Assembly (NCBI GenBank): GCA_963795195.1 | Contig: CAWCGU010000006.1 | Location: 1,426,001-1,490,000, forward strand | Length of the DNA stretch: 64,000 nucleotides | Source of the DNA: CAWCGU01 sp963795195 | GTDB taxonomy: Bacteria > Actinomycetota > Thermoleophilia > Solirubrobacterales > 70-9 | Reading direction: 5' to 3' | In this document: in pieces, positions 1 to 14,490 of the stretch | Position numbering within the stretch: position 1 is the stretch's first letter | Layout: each line of letters starts with the position of its first letter | Position numbers and translations under genes: made by a program | Notes under the pieces: model-generated | Told to the model about the DNA's origin: nothing | The model's input: only the letters and a program-made list of their open reading frames with translations | The model's database searches: none

Positions 1-1725
1 AAGCGGAACGTTGCCGGTACTCAGCAAGGTCGGCGTCGAACCGTCGCAGCTCGCAACGACTGTGAACGAAAATGAAGCCGGCGTGGGATCGGAAAGCCCG
101 CCGTTGAGGGCACGAACCTGCAACGTATGCCGACCGGCGTCGAGCCCGTTGAGCGTCAGCGGCGAGACGCAGGCTTCGAACTGCGCGGCATCCAGAGAGC
201 ACTCGAAGCTCGCACCCGGACCGTCGGAGGAGAACGCAAACGTCGCGCCGGGGTCGAGCGAAATGGGCGGCGGTCCAGAGTCGATCGTGGTGTCGGGCTC
301 AGAGGGCGCTGCTACGAAGACCGTCCCCTGCCCCGTCAGGCCCACGTCGCTCGGCGAGCCCGGCGCGTCGTGGGTGAAGCGCAAAAGCGCCCCCTTGGGG
401 CCGGTTGTGAGCGGCGAGAAGCGCACCTGGACGGTGCAGCTCTGATTCGGTGCGACCGTTGCGCCACTGCAGGTGTCGTTCAGCAGTTCGAATTCACTCG
501 CGGTGCCCGTGGTCAGGGCGACACCGGCGATCGACAAGCCGGTGGTGCCGGGGTTGGTGACCGTGAAGGTTTGGGGGCCGGAGCTCGTGCCCGCCACCTG
601 GTCGCCGTAGCCCTTGGGGTTGGGGGCGACGGAGAAGCCCGCGGCGGGCACCGGGGCTCCCGCTCCCTCCAGCCCGAGTTCGCTCGGCGAGTCCGGGGCG
701 TTGTGGTTGAAACGCAGGTTGGTCGTCTTGGCGAGAGCGGAGGTCGGCTTGAAGCGAACCTGGACCGTGCACTGCCCGCTCGTCGGGAGGTTGACACCCG
801 TGCAGGTGTCGTTCAGGATCTCGAACTGGTCGGGGGTGCCCCCGGTGAGGCCGATGCTGGCGATCGTCAGGTCGGCGGCGTCTGTACTGGTGACCGTGAA
901 GGTCTGGGCGACCGAGTTGGTCCCCACCGCCTGGTTGCCGAAGTTGTGGCCGAAGGACGGGCTGACGGAGAAACCGGAGACGATCCCGCTGCCCTCCAGC
1001 CCGAGCTCGCTCGGCGAGTCCGGGGCGTTGTGGTTGAAACGCAGGTTGGTCGTCTTGGCGAGAGCGGAGGTCGGCTTGAAGCGAACCTGGACCGTGCACT
1101 GCCCGCTCGTCGGGAGGTTGACACCCGTGCAGGTGTCGTTCAGGATCTCGAACTGGTCGGGGGTGCCCCCGGTGAGGCCGATGCTGGCGATCGTCAGGTC
1201 GGCGGCGTCTGTACTGGTGACCGTGAAGGTCTGGGCGACCGAGTTGGTCCCCACCGCCTGGTTGCCGAAGTTGTGGCCGAAGGACGGGCTGACGGAGAAA
1301 CCGGAGACGATCCCGCTGCCCTCCAGCCCGAGCTCGCTCGGCGAGTCCGGGGCGTTGTGGTTGAAACGCAGGTTGGTCGTCTTGGCGAGAGCGGAGGTCG
1401 GCTTGAAGCGAACCTGGACCGTGCACTGCCCGCTCGTCGGGAGGTTGACACCCGTGCAGGTGTCGTTCAGGATCTCGAACTGGTCGGGGGTGCCCCCGGT
1501 GAGGCCGATGCTGGCGATCGTCAGGTCGGCGGCGTCTGTACTGGTGACCGTGAAGGTCTGGGCGACCGAGTTGGTCCCCACCGCCTGGTTGCCGAAGTTG
1601 TGGCCGAAGGACGGGCTGACGGAGAAACCGGCCTGGGCGAACGCCGATGCCGGGGCGCACAGCAGGCAGGCGCCTACGACGAGGCCGACGAGCATCCCGG
1701 TCCGCGACCTCCGCTTCGTCATCAT
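1..1725 (-). CDS. Secreted choice-of-anchor D repeat protein, C-terminus outside window
   Basis: The frame is open for 575 codons from an ATG at 1725 to the window edge, so the C-terminus is missing. A GGGAGGG ribosome binding site lies 5 bases before the ATG. Residues 1-30 form a signal peptide: basic start, hydrophobic core (MLVGLVVGACLL) and an AFA-Q cleavage site. Next come four tandem units of about 109 residues, each opening like GFSVSPSFGHNFGNQ, carrying TFTV and a paired-Cys stretch (NDTC, QCTVQVRF) and closing with a G-x-G-T/S turn. This is the pattern of choice-of-anchor D (HYDIN/ASPM-like Ig fold) domains. Units 1-3 are almost identical; unit 4 has diverged. After about residue 470 a different Ig-like unit follows (FECSLD, CVSPLTL, HTLQVRA). 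No enzyme motif is visible. An extracellular structural or adhesive role is inferred. Confidence 0.85.
   Translation of the reverse strand, partial: MMTKRRSRTGMLVGLVVGACLLCAPASAFAQAGFSVSPSFGHNFGNQAVGTNSVAQTFTVTSTDAADLTIASIGLTGGTPDQFEILNDTCTGVNLPTSGQCTVQVRFKPTSALAKTTNLRFNHNAPDSPSELGLEGSGIVSGFSVSPSFGHNFGNQAVGTNSVAQTFTVTSTDAADLTIASIGLTGGTPDQFEILNDTCTGVNLPTSGQCTVQVRFKPTSALAKTTNLRFNHNAPDSPSELGLEGSGIVSGFSVSPSFGHNFGNQAVGTNSVAQTFTVTSTDAADLTIASIGLTGGTPDQFEILNDTCTGVNLPTSGQCTVQVRFKPTSALAKTTNLRFNHNAPDSPSELGLEGAGAPVPAAGFSVAPNPKGYGDQVAGTSSGPQTFTVTNPGTTGLSIAGVALTTGTASEFELLNDTCSGATVAPNQSCTVQVRFSPLTTGPKGALLRFTHDAPGSPSDVGLTGQGTVFVAAPSEPDTTIDSGPPPISLDPGATFAFSSDGPGASFECSLDAAQFEACVSPLTLNGLDAGRHTLQVRALNGGLSDPTPASFSFTVVASCDGSTPTLLSTGNVPL
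665..1631. repeat. Three tandem 327-bp coding repeats, near-identical
   Basis: The block starting at the CCCTCC motif recurs at 665, 992 and 1319, exactly 327 bases (109 codons) apart. The copies differ by almost nothing at the DNA level (for example one c/t change near 678). They encode units 1-3 of the secreted protein on the minus strand. Such identity, including synonymous sites, points to recent duplication or ongoing gene conversion. Copy number may vary between strains and may be collapsed or expanded in the assembly. Confidence 0.95.
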
Positions 1726-1874
1726 CGCACCCTCCCGTTCGACTCGGCCCCCGTGATCGGGCTCCGCGCATCGTACCGCCAAGGACGAATGAACGACAGT
1801 AGCAAGGGGGCCCGCCGCCGACATTCAGGGACGGTCGTCCCCCAACTCTCGGCGACCTCAAGCCGTCAACGCAA

Positions 1875-1941
1875 CAACTCCTCGAGCTCGTCGGCGAAGG
1901 GTCGAGCCGAAGCCCTCGAGCTCGGTCAACTCGTCGCCGTC
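1875..1941 (-). pseudogene. Remnant copy of the rpoC 3' end
   Basis: These 67 bases align at about 90 percent identity, same orientation, with 4027-4092 inside the 3' end of rpoC; one extra base near 1900 breaks the frame. Read on the minus strand it begins DGDELTELEGFG, against DGDESTELEGFG in RpoC, and after the extra base continues FADELEELL before a stop. It lies in the 237-base gap between the secreted repeat protein and the next small gene; I see no other gene in that gap. Confidence 0.8.
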
Positions 1942-1962
1942 TGCGGTCCGAGCAACTCCGGT

Positions 1963-2427
1963 CTAATGCGGGACGCCCGCGGCAGTCAGCCAGGCCCGGA
2001 TCGCGTCCGCTGACTGCTTGCCCTCGACAAGCTGGCGCACGCCGGCGCCGAGGTTCGCCGCCCCGGCCCCGAAGCCGTCACCGGCCCAGGTCGTCCGCTG
2101 CTTGACGAACTCGAACTTCCACTGATCGACGCCGACGGTTACGCGGACTTCCGCGTTGCGCTTCGACCACGGAAACTCGATCGGTGCATCGGTGAGTGGT
2201 GCGTCGAAAATCGACACCCAGCCCTCGAGCTCGAGTTGTGTGTTCAGCTCGGGATTCCCCGCGCGTTCGGCGATCTTGGCGCGATGGCTTTCCTTGGGCA
2301 TCGGCCCCAGCGTCCGGAACCGCACGCGGTCCTGGTAGAGGTCGAGCGTGCCGTCGACGACGATCCCGCGTAGGCCGCCCGTGGTGGTCCGGACGGGCAC
2401 CTCGAGCCACTCCTGAGGCTGTTTCAT
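1963..2427 (-). CDS. Hypothetical protein, 154 aa
   Basis: Intact frame starting with an ATG at 2427 (MKQPQEWLEVPV). I do not recognise the family. There is no signal peptide and no membrane segment. The N-terminal half alternates short beta-like stretches (GIVVDGTLDLYQDRVRF) with a charged helix-like stretch; the middle has several aromatic residues (EFPWSKR, DQWKFEFVKQRTTW). The C-terminus is Gly/Ala-rich and then helical. It sits 25 bases downstream of the lipoprotein gene on the same strand and may be co-transcribed with it. Coding nature is supported by frame length and high third-position GC; function is unknown. Confidence 0.6.
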   Translation of the reverse strand: MKQPQEWLEVPVRTTTGGLRGIVVDGTLDLYQDRVRFRTLGPMPKESHRAKIAERAGNPELNTQLELEGWVSIFDAPLTDAPIEFPWSKRNAEVRVTVGVDQWKFEFVKQRTTWAGDGFGAGAANLGAGVRQLVEGKQSADAIRAWLTAAGVPH

Positions 2428-2452
2428 TGGCAGATCACGCTCCGGGTGCGTG

Positions 2453-2743
2453 TCAGTAGCTGAGGTCGGTCGAAACGTCGTCGATCACCGCGGCTTGCTC
2501 GACCTCGACCTCGCCGTCATCGGTGATCGTTGCCCGGTACTCGCTGCCGTCAGCCGTGCACTCGACGACATCGCCGGCTTCGAGGCTCGACTTGTCGCAG
2601 GTTGCCGTGTCGGCCTCGGCGAAGCTCGCGACCTCATCCTCGATGCCTGCCTGGTCGAGTGTGTCGTCACCCCCGCATGCCGAAAATGCGGCCAGGGCCA
2701 GGGCAGCGGTCGCGCTCAGGGTCAGCTTGATGAGCTTGGTCAA
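2453..2743 (-). CDS. Small DUF4333-like lipoprotein
   Basis: About 96 residues. I chose the TTG at 2743 because an AGGAGGGG ribosome binding site lies just upstream; a further TTG at 2773 has none. The N-terminus is a lipoprotein signal (TKLIKLTLSATAALALAAFSAC) with a Cys after the hydrophobic core, so the mature protein is probably lipid-anchored outside the cell. The short mature domain has a second Cys pair (ATCDKSSL, VVECTADG) and ends in a TITDDGEVEVEQ strand, as in the actinobacterial DUF4333 family, whose function is unknown. It is followed by the 154-aa hypothetical gene on the same strand. Confidence 0.75.
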   Translation of the reverse strand: MTKLIKLTLSATAALALAAFSACGGDDTLDQAGIEDEVASFAEADTATCDKSSLEAGDVVECTADGSEYRATITDDGEVEVEQAAVIDDVSTDLSY

Positions 2744-2879
2744 GTCCCCTCCTCGGGTGAGTACGTCGGTCAAATGCCGGCGTCACTCTCTCACATGTCG
2801 GCTCGGGACGAAACGAACGAAGGCAGTGAGGGTTAGGGGTCGAGGTTAGGGACGAACGACGAACGGCTGCAGCAAAGGG

Positions 2880-3767
2880 CTAGAGGCCGAGGGTTGGCGA
2901 TAGTCGTGCTGCGACTCTCGCCAGCGTCGTTCGGACGTGTTTGGGCTCGTGGCGGATCTGGTGGTGCGTGAAGCGCAGTTGGGTGAGGCCGGCTGCAGTG
3001 TGGGCCTGGTCTCGTTTGCGGTCGGTGGTCTGCTGGATGGCGTTGAAGTGGGAGCCGAAGCCGTCTGCCTCGACGACGAGGCCGAGGGTGGGAAACCAGA
3101 AGTCGACCCGGTAGCCGTTGACGTGGTGCTGGGTGAGTGGGGTCGGCAGGCCTGCGGCGCCTGGCGATCGCCCTGAAGCGTTGTTCTAGCTCGGAGTCGG
3201 TCATCGAGAAGAGGTGGCGTTCGAGCAGCTTTCGCATCGGCGCGACGCCCTTGCGGTTGCCGATCGTGCCGCAGTAGCGCAGCAGTTGTTCGGGTGTCGT
3301 GAGTTCGCGAAAGCAGGCTCTCCGGATCGCCAGTTCGATCTGGTCGCTCTGGAAACGGGCAGCGAGCGCAACGAGCGTGCAGTTGGTGCTCGTTGCCGGG
3401 ATCTTGTCCCGGATGACTGTGTCGTTCGGCAGCAGGGTTCGGCGGTGGACCAGGAGCCTCGGGGGACGGCAGTGGATGTCGGCGGAACCGTCACCTCGAT
3501 GCCCCTTGTCTCCTTCTCCCAGAAGCGAGCCAGGCAGCCGGCGGACTCGTCGCTGAGCGCCGCCCTGGGACCGCAGGCCAGTGTGGCCGCCATCCACTTG
3601 CCCATCTGCGAGAGCTGGCGGTAGGGGACCAGGGCGTAAACGCCTGCATAGGTGCGGTACAAGCGGCCGAGGGCAAGGCGATGCTCGATCGCTTTGGGCG
3701 TGAGCCCAAGCGTCAACAGTTGCTCGCGCGTGAGCAGCCCATGCTGGCGGTGAGCCAGCGCCAGCAC
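2880..3767 (-). pseudogene. AbiEi-type antitoxin domain / DUF559 protein, two frameshifts
   Basis: The N-terminus (GTG at 3767) reads ALAHRQHGLLTREQLLTLGL and then HRLALGRLYRTYAGVYAL, the winged-helix start of AbiEi-family (type IV toxin-antitoxin) proteins. The frame must shift near 3470 to give LLVHRRTLLPNDTVIRDKIPATS, and again near 3163 to give VNGYRVDFWFPTLGLVVEADGF, the core of a DUF559 (Vsr/restriction-endonuclease-like) domain with the GYRVDF and VEADG residues. The protein ends LSPTLGL at 2880. Full length would be near 295 aa, normal for this actinobacterial family. Both shifts are single bases, so consensus error or recent inactivation cannot be separated here. No toxin partner is adjacent. 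Confidence 0.75.
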
Positions 3768-3804
3768 CTGTCGAAGCGAAACTTGTTCCGGAAACGCCGC
3801 TATA

Positions 3805-3820
3805 GGGGGTATAAGCCCCC
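3805..3820. repeat. GC-rich inverted repeat upstream of the AbiEi-like gene
   Basis: GGGGG, six bases, CCCCC, with an outer partial pair (acttg at 3781, caagt at 3820). It lies 38 bases upstream of the AbiEi-like start codon. AbiEi proteins are known to bind inverted repeats in their own promoters, so an operator role is possible; a simple hairpin is equally possible. The rest of 3768-3963 holds only the rpoC terminator region. Confidence 0.4.
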
Positions 3821-3903
3821 AAGTTGCGAGCGCGCCCCCTTGGTGGCGCCCTTGGTGCTGTCGCTAAGGCGCTGCGCGGCTCACTTCGGCCCGGGGCCGA
3901 AAG

Positions 3904-3923
3904 GCCCGGCAAAGATGCCGGGC
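3904..3923 (-). terminator. Probable rpoC transcription terminator
   Basis: GCCCGGC, six-base loop, GCCGGGC is a perfect 7-bp stem about 40 bases after the rpoC stop codon. In the direction of rpoC transcription it is followed by CTTTCGG, and then by a second GC-rich palindrome (CGGCCC G GGGCCG at 3888-3900). There is no long T run, so termination may be only partly intrinsic. Confidence 0.55.
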
Positions 3924-3963
3924 TTGACGCCTGCGTGCTACTCGGCGGGGCCGAGCCCCCGGG

Positions 3964-8028
<4,065 letters not shown>

Positions 8029-8030
8029 CT

Positions 8031-11576
<3,546 letters not shown>

Positions 11577-11660
11577 CTGGGCGACTCCTCAGAGGTCGAA
11601 GAAATTCGGGCTACAACGGCGCAAGAGCGAGCTCGGCGGCGCATACAAGCGCGACCGCGC

Positions 11661-11690
11661 AATATAACATACCGCCCACGCCCGGGTCAA
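11661..11690 (-). promoter_or_regulatory. Sigma-A-type promoter for rpoB-rpoC
   Basis: On the minus strand TTGACC (11690-11685) and TATATT (11666-11661) are separated by 18 bases. Transcription would begin near 11654, giving a leader of about 78 bases before the rpoB TTG. The site lies in the 173-base gap after the preceding gene, an AT-rich island in otherwise GC-rich DNA. Confidence 0.7.
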
Positions 11691-11749
11691 GGCGACTTAA
11701 CAAACAGCCGGAATCGGGTGGATCTAGCGGAACGAACGGTGCAGTGTAG

Positions 11750-12280
11750 CTACTGCAGATCGAACGACTGGATCATGGCCGCAATCTCCTCCGCGGCGCC
11801 ACGATCGTTGGACGCCGAGGCGCTTTCGAGGACGAACGTGGACGACCCGTCAGGGACCAGCACGATGCTGTGCGCGGTCCCAGAATCCTCGCGGGCGTAA
11901 GAGAAGTAAAACGCCGGCCCCGCCTCGGTCTGCAGGACCTTGACACTGCCCTCAACGTAGTCGGGGACTCGGCCTCGCAGCTGGGTCTCGAGCTGCTGGG
12001 CGAAGTTTCCGCTGGTATCGGTCGGCTTGTCCTCGTGGCGGACGATGAAGAGGCCACTGTCACCCTCGCGCTCGAGCACGGCGAGCGGAGCGTTCGGGAA
12101 GACCGCGATCTGGTTCTCTGAGAGCTGGGTCCAGCCTTCGGGCACGTCGAGCGTGTAGCCGGCCTCGGCCGAGCCGGCCGGCGCGCCGGCTTCGTCGTCA
12201 CCGCCGAAGATCGCCCTGGCGGCAAAGAAGATGCCGACGCCGACGGCGAACACAAGCAGGCCGATGAGAACTGGACGCAT
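11750..12280 (-). CDS. Membrane-anchored protein of unknown function
   Basis: About 176 residues from the ATG at 12280 (MRPVLIG); a TTG at 12313 would add 11 residues, and neither has a clear ribosome binding site. One N-terminal membrane segment (VLIGLLVFAVGVGIFFAARAIF) is followed by a short acidic linker and an extracytoplasmic domain starting YTLDVPEGWTQLSENQIAV, resembling the compact alpha/beta fold of PsbP/DUF1795-type proteins. It ends AAMIQSFDLQ, a typical last helix of such domains. It follows rplL by about 50 bases on the same strand, so it is likely read with the L10/L7/L12 operon. Function unknown. Confidence 0.7.
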   Translation of the reverse strand: MRPVLIGLLVFAVGVGIFFAARAIFGGDDEAGAPAGSAEAGYTLDVPEGWTQLSENQIAVFPNAPLAVLEREGDSGLFIVRHEDKPTDTSGNFAQQLETQLRGRVPDYVEGSVKVLQTEAGPAFYFSYAREDSGTAHSIVLVPDGSSTFVLESASASNDRGAAEEIAAMIQSFDLQ

Positions 12281-12327
12281 CGGCGCCGCTCGGGACGGTC
12301 GTGGGCGCCCCAAGGCGGTCCGTCGAG

Positions 12328-12708
12328 CTACTTGAGCTCGACAGAACCGCCGGCCTCTTCAAGGTCGCCCTTGAGCTTGTCGGCCTCGTCGCGCTCGATG
12401 CCTTCCTTGACGGCATTCGGAGCGCCGTCAACGAGGGCCTTGGCCTCCTTGAGGCCGAGGCCGGTGGCGGCACGAACGGCCTTGATCACCTGGATCTTCT
12501 TTTCGCCGGCCGCGGTCAGGATGACGTCGACTGTGGTCGACTCCTCCTCGGCGGCCGCGTCGCCGCCGCCGGCGGCCGGAGCGGCCGCCGCAACAGCGGT
12601 CGCGGAGACGCCGAACTCCTCCTCGAGCGCCTTGATGCGCTCGGAAAGCTCAAGCACGGAGATGCCCTTGAGTTCTTCGATCCACTCTTCAGTCGTAGTC
12701 GTCGCCAT
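12328..12708 (-). CDS. rplL: 50S ribosomal protein bL12 (L7/L12)
   Basis: 126 residues, normal length. The N-terminal dimerisation helix (EEWIEELKGISVLELSERIKAL) is followed by an Ala/Gly hinge (AAAAPAAGGGDAAAEEE) and the C-terminal factor-binding domain (VDVILTAAGEKKIQVIKAVR, LGLKEAKALVD). It forms the stalk that recruits translational GTPases. The ATG lies 2 bases after the rplJ stop. A perfect AAGGAGG ribosome binding site, encoded in the last codons of rplJ, precedes it. Confidence 0.98.
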   Translation of the reverse strand: MATTTTEEWIEELKGISVLELSERIKALEEEFGVSATAVAAAAPAAGGGDAAAEEESTTVDVILTAAGEKKIQVIKAVRAATGLGLKEAKALVDGAPNAVKEGIERDEADKLKGDLEEAGGSVELK

Positions 12709-12710
12709 TT

Positions 12711-13565
12711 CTAGTCCTCCTTGGGAGTCTCGTCGTCAGATTTGGTTTCTTCAGCTTCGGCCTCTTCGGCCTCGGGCTCCTCGGAGGGAGCCTCCTCGGC
12801 CTCGGTGGGCTGCTCGGAAGGAGCCTCCTCGACCGGAGCCTCAGGTGAACCGGCGTCCTCCGCCGGCTCGTCAAGATCTGCGGGGGTCGCCTCTGGCTCG
12901 GCGTCGGATGCATCTTCGGCGGGCTCCTCGGCCTCTTCGGCTGGAGCCTCTTCGGCGGCGGGGGGCTCCTCGGCCGGAGTCTCTTCTTCGGCCACCTGGG
13001 GCTCCTCGGCCGGCGCCTCTTCAGGCGCAGCCGCCGGAGCTTCGCCGCTGACGAGTCCCTGCTCGGCGATCTGGCCGAGCGCGATCGCAAGCCCGCCGAT
13101 CATCGAGCCGAGTCCGCGGACCAGGCCGGTGAGCGGGCTCGCGGCGAGGCCGACGAGCTGGCCGTGCAGCACCTCGAGCGGAGGCAGCTTGGCGAGCGCC
13201 TGGAAGCCGTCGGCGTCGAGCGGCTTGCCGTCCATCAGGCCGCCCTTGAAAGTGAGGACGTCGTGGTCCTTCGTAAATCCGTTGATCGCCTTGGCGACGA
13301 CGACGATGTCGCCGTTTACGAAGGCCAGTGCGGTGGGGCCCTCTAGCAGCTCGTTGAGGCCCTCGGTGCCGGCCTTCTCGACCGCGAGCTTGGCGAGGCG
13401 GTTCTTGACGACGTTGAAGGTGGCGTCGGCGTCACGCAGCTTGGTGCGCAGCTCGGCGGCCTGGGGAACGCTGATCCCGCGATAGTCGACCGCCAGGATC
13501 GAATCGGCCTCGCCGAGCTTCTCGGCGATTTCGACGACCGTTGCTTCTTTCTGTGTTCTGTCCAT
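12711..13565 (-). CDS. rplJ: 50S ribosomal protein uL10 with long acidic tail
   Basis: 284 residues from the ATG at 13565 (MDRTQKEATVVEIAEKL), preceded by CAGGGA. The first 175 residues are ordinary L10 (ILAVDYRGISV, FNVVKNRLAKLA, GPTALAF), which anchors the L7/L12 stalk. The remaining roughly 110 residues are a low-complexity tail of Ala, Glu and Pro (EEAPAEEPQVAEEE and similar repeats), far beyond the usual 165-180 aa length. The tail sits where L10 normally carries its L7/L12-binding helix, so how stalk binding is arranged is unclear. It is the first gene of the L10-L12 pair and probably autoregulated through the leader just upstream. Confidence 0.97.
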   Translation of the reverse strand: MDRTQKEATVVEIAEKLGEADSILAVDYRGISVPQAAELRTKLRDADATFNVVKNRLAKLAVEKAGTEGLNELLEGPTALAFVNGDIVVVAKAINGFTKDHDVLTFKGGLMDGKPLDADGFQALAKLPPLEVLHGQLVGLAASPLTGLVRGLGSMIGGLAIALGQIAEQGLVSGEAPAAAPEEAPAEEPQVAEEETPAEEPPAAEEAPAEEAEEPAEDASDAEPEATPADLDEPAEDAGSPEAPVEEAPSEQPTEAEEAPSEEPEAEEAEAEETKSDDETPKED

Positions 13566-13594
13566 GTTTGGTCCCTGGTTTGAAGCCTGAAAAA

Positions 13595-13690
13595 GCCCGC
13601 ACGAAGGCGGGCAAGGAAGTGCTTCCTGCTCCACCTGCGCCGGACTTGCGAGCCTGGGGCTCCGCCGACGGTCTTTGGCGAGACTCGATT
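13595..13690 (-). promoter_or_regulatory. Candidate L10 leader with attenuator hairpin
   Basis: Upstream of rplJ the minus strand shows GCCAAAGACCGTCGGC (13680-13665), like the conserved kink-turn region of bacterial L10 leaders, then a GAGCC/GGCTC stem and a CAGGTGGAG stretch. It ends in GCCCGC-cttcgt-GCGGGC (13612-13595) followed directly by TTTTTC, 24 bases before the rplJ ATG. The last hairpin has the form of an intrinsic terminator and could also end transcription coming from vapBC. In other bacteria L10-L12 binds such leaders to limit synthesis. Recognised by eye only. Confidence 0.6.
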
Positions 13691-13711
13691 GGAGGCGTGA
13701 TGGTAGCGGGG

Positions 13712-14128
13712 TCAGCCGAGAAGCTCGGCGGCAGCTTCGATCGGGTCTAGACGCCGGGGCCGGTCCAACTCGTCGAAGGCGCGGTCGGCCGTAACGATCG
13801 TGTCAATTCCGTGGGCGATGCAGGTAGCGGCGAAGATCCGGTCATTGGCGCCGATGCGGTGTGCCGGCAAAGCGAAGGCTGCCAGGACCACGTCCTCATC
13901 CAACGGCAGAAGCGGGCCCAGCATCGACGTCATCTTGGCCGCGGCGCCAACCGGCACCGGCGCCGACCCTGAGAGCTCCAGGTGCCACAGCTCTTCCGCG
14001 ACCCCTACCGAGGTTCTTGCCTCGAGCTTCCCCGCGATGGTCGCCGTGAGCAGTCGGCTGCAGGCGGCCGAGCGCTCGTCGCCCGCAAGCGCTGAAACGA
14101 AAACGTTCGTATCGAGGAATACGGTCAC
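13712..14128 (-). CDS. vapC: VapC-family PIN-domain toxin
   Basis: 138 residues. It has the PIN ribonuclease acidic set: Asp6 in VFLDTNVFV, Glu in VAEELWHLE, Asp in GANDRIFAA and Asp in VTADRAFDEL. Length and order fit VapC toxins, which cut RNA when released from VapB. The start codon overlaps the vapB stop by 4 bases (ATGA), so the two are translationally coupled. The pair lies between rplA and rplJ, normally adjacent genes. Confidence 0.9.
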   Translation of the reverse strand: MTVFLDTNVFVSALAGDERSAACSRLLTATIAGKLEARTSVGVAEELWHLELSGSAPVPVGAAAKMTSMLGPLLPLDEDVVLAAFALPAHRIGANDRIFAATCIAHGIDTIVTADRAFDELDRPRRLDPIEAAAELLG

Positions 14129-14418
14129 GACTTCTCGCGCCGTGGCTTCCCGTGGAACTCTTCGAATTCCGCTTCGACTTCCTCGACGACGATCCTGTTG
14201 ATGTCCTCCGGGCTCAACGGCGGGCCCTGATACTGCTGACCAAGCGCGAGGAAACTCTCCAGCGCGTTCTCCCGCTCCGCGCGGCTCGGAACCTTCAACT
14301 TCTCGTCGATCGCTTCTCGGACCACCTGACCAATAGAAGCCCCGTCCGCCTTGGCGCGCTTCCCGAGGGCGCGATGCTGCTCGGGCGTCAGCAAAATCTG
14401 AAGCCGCTTACTGAACAT
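14125..14418 (-). CDS. vapB: VapB-type ribbon-helix-helix antitoxin
   Basis: 97 residues. The N-terminus MFSKRLQILLTPEQHRALGKRA followed by SIGQVVREAIDEKL is a ribbon-helix-helix DNA-binding unit; the charged C-terminal part (EDINRIVVEEVEAEFEEF) is the likely toxin-binding tail. It overlaps vapC by 4 bases. Its ATG lies inside a perfect palindrome that is probably its own operator. No ribosome binding site is seen at a normal distance, so translation may start on a leaderless transcript. Confidence 0.88.
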   Translation of the reverse strand: MFSKRLQILLTPEQHRALGKRAKADGASIGQVVREAIDEKLKVPSRAERENALESFLALGQQYQGPPLSPEDINRIVVEEVEAEFEEFHGKPRREKS

Positions 14419-14437
14419 GTGTAGAGGCTACACATGT
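14415..14437. promoter_or_regulatory. Palindromic operator over the vapB start codon
   Basis: ACATGTGTAG, three bases (AGG), CTACACATGT: two perfect 10-base arms. The vapB ATG is 14418-14416, inside the left arm. Ribbon-helix-helix antitoxins bind such repeats and repress their own promoter, so this is the expected site for the VapBC complex. It lies in the 72-base gap between rplA and vapB. Confidence 0.8.
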
Positions 14438-14490
14438 CGACCTCCGCGCCCGTCACCTCCCCATCAAAGCTCAGGCGGGCTCGGCGGCGG

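Noticed and set aside
665..1631. CRISPR-like array
   Set aside because: Repeats are 327 bases, contiguous, coding and without spacers.
127..2013. Long plus-strand open frame of 628 codons over the repeats
   Set aside because: It is the shadow of the minus-strand repeat protein; its translation is Arg/Gly-rich nonsense, and the opposite strand has a signal peptide, ribosome binding site and recognised domains.
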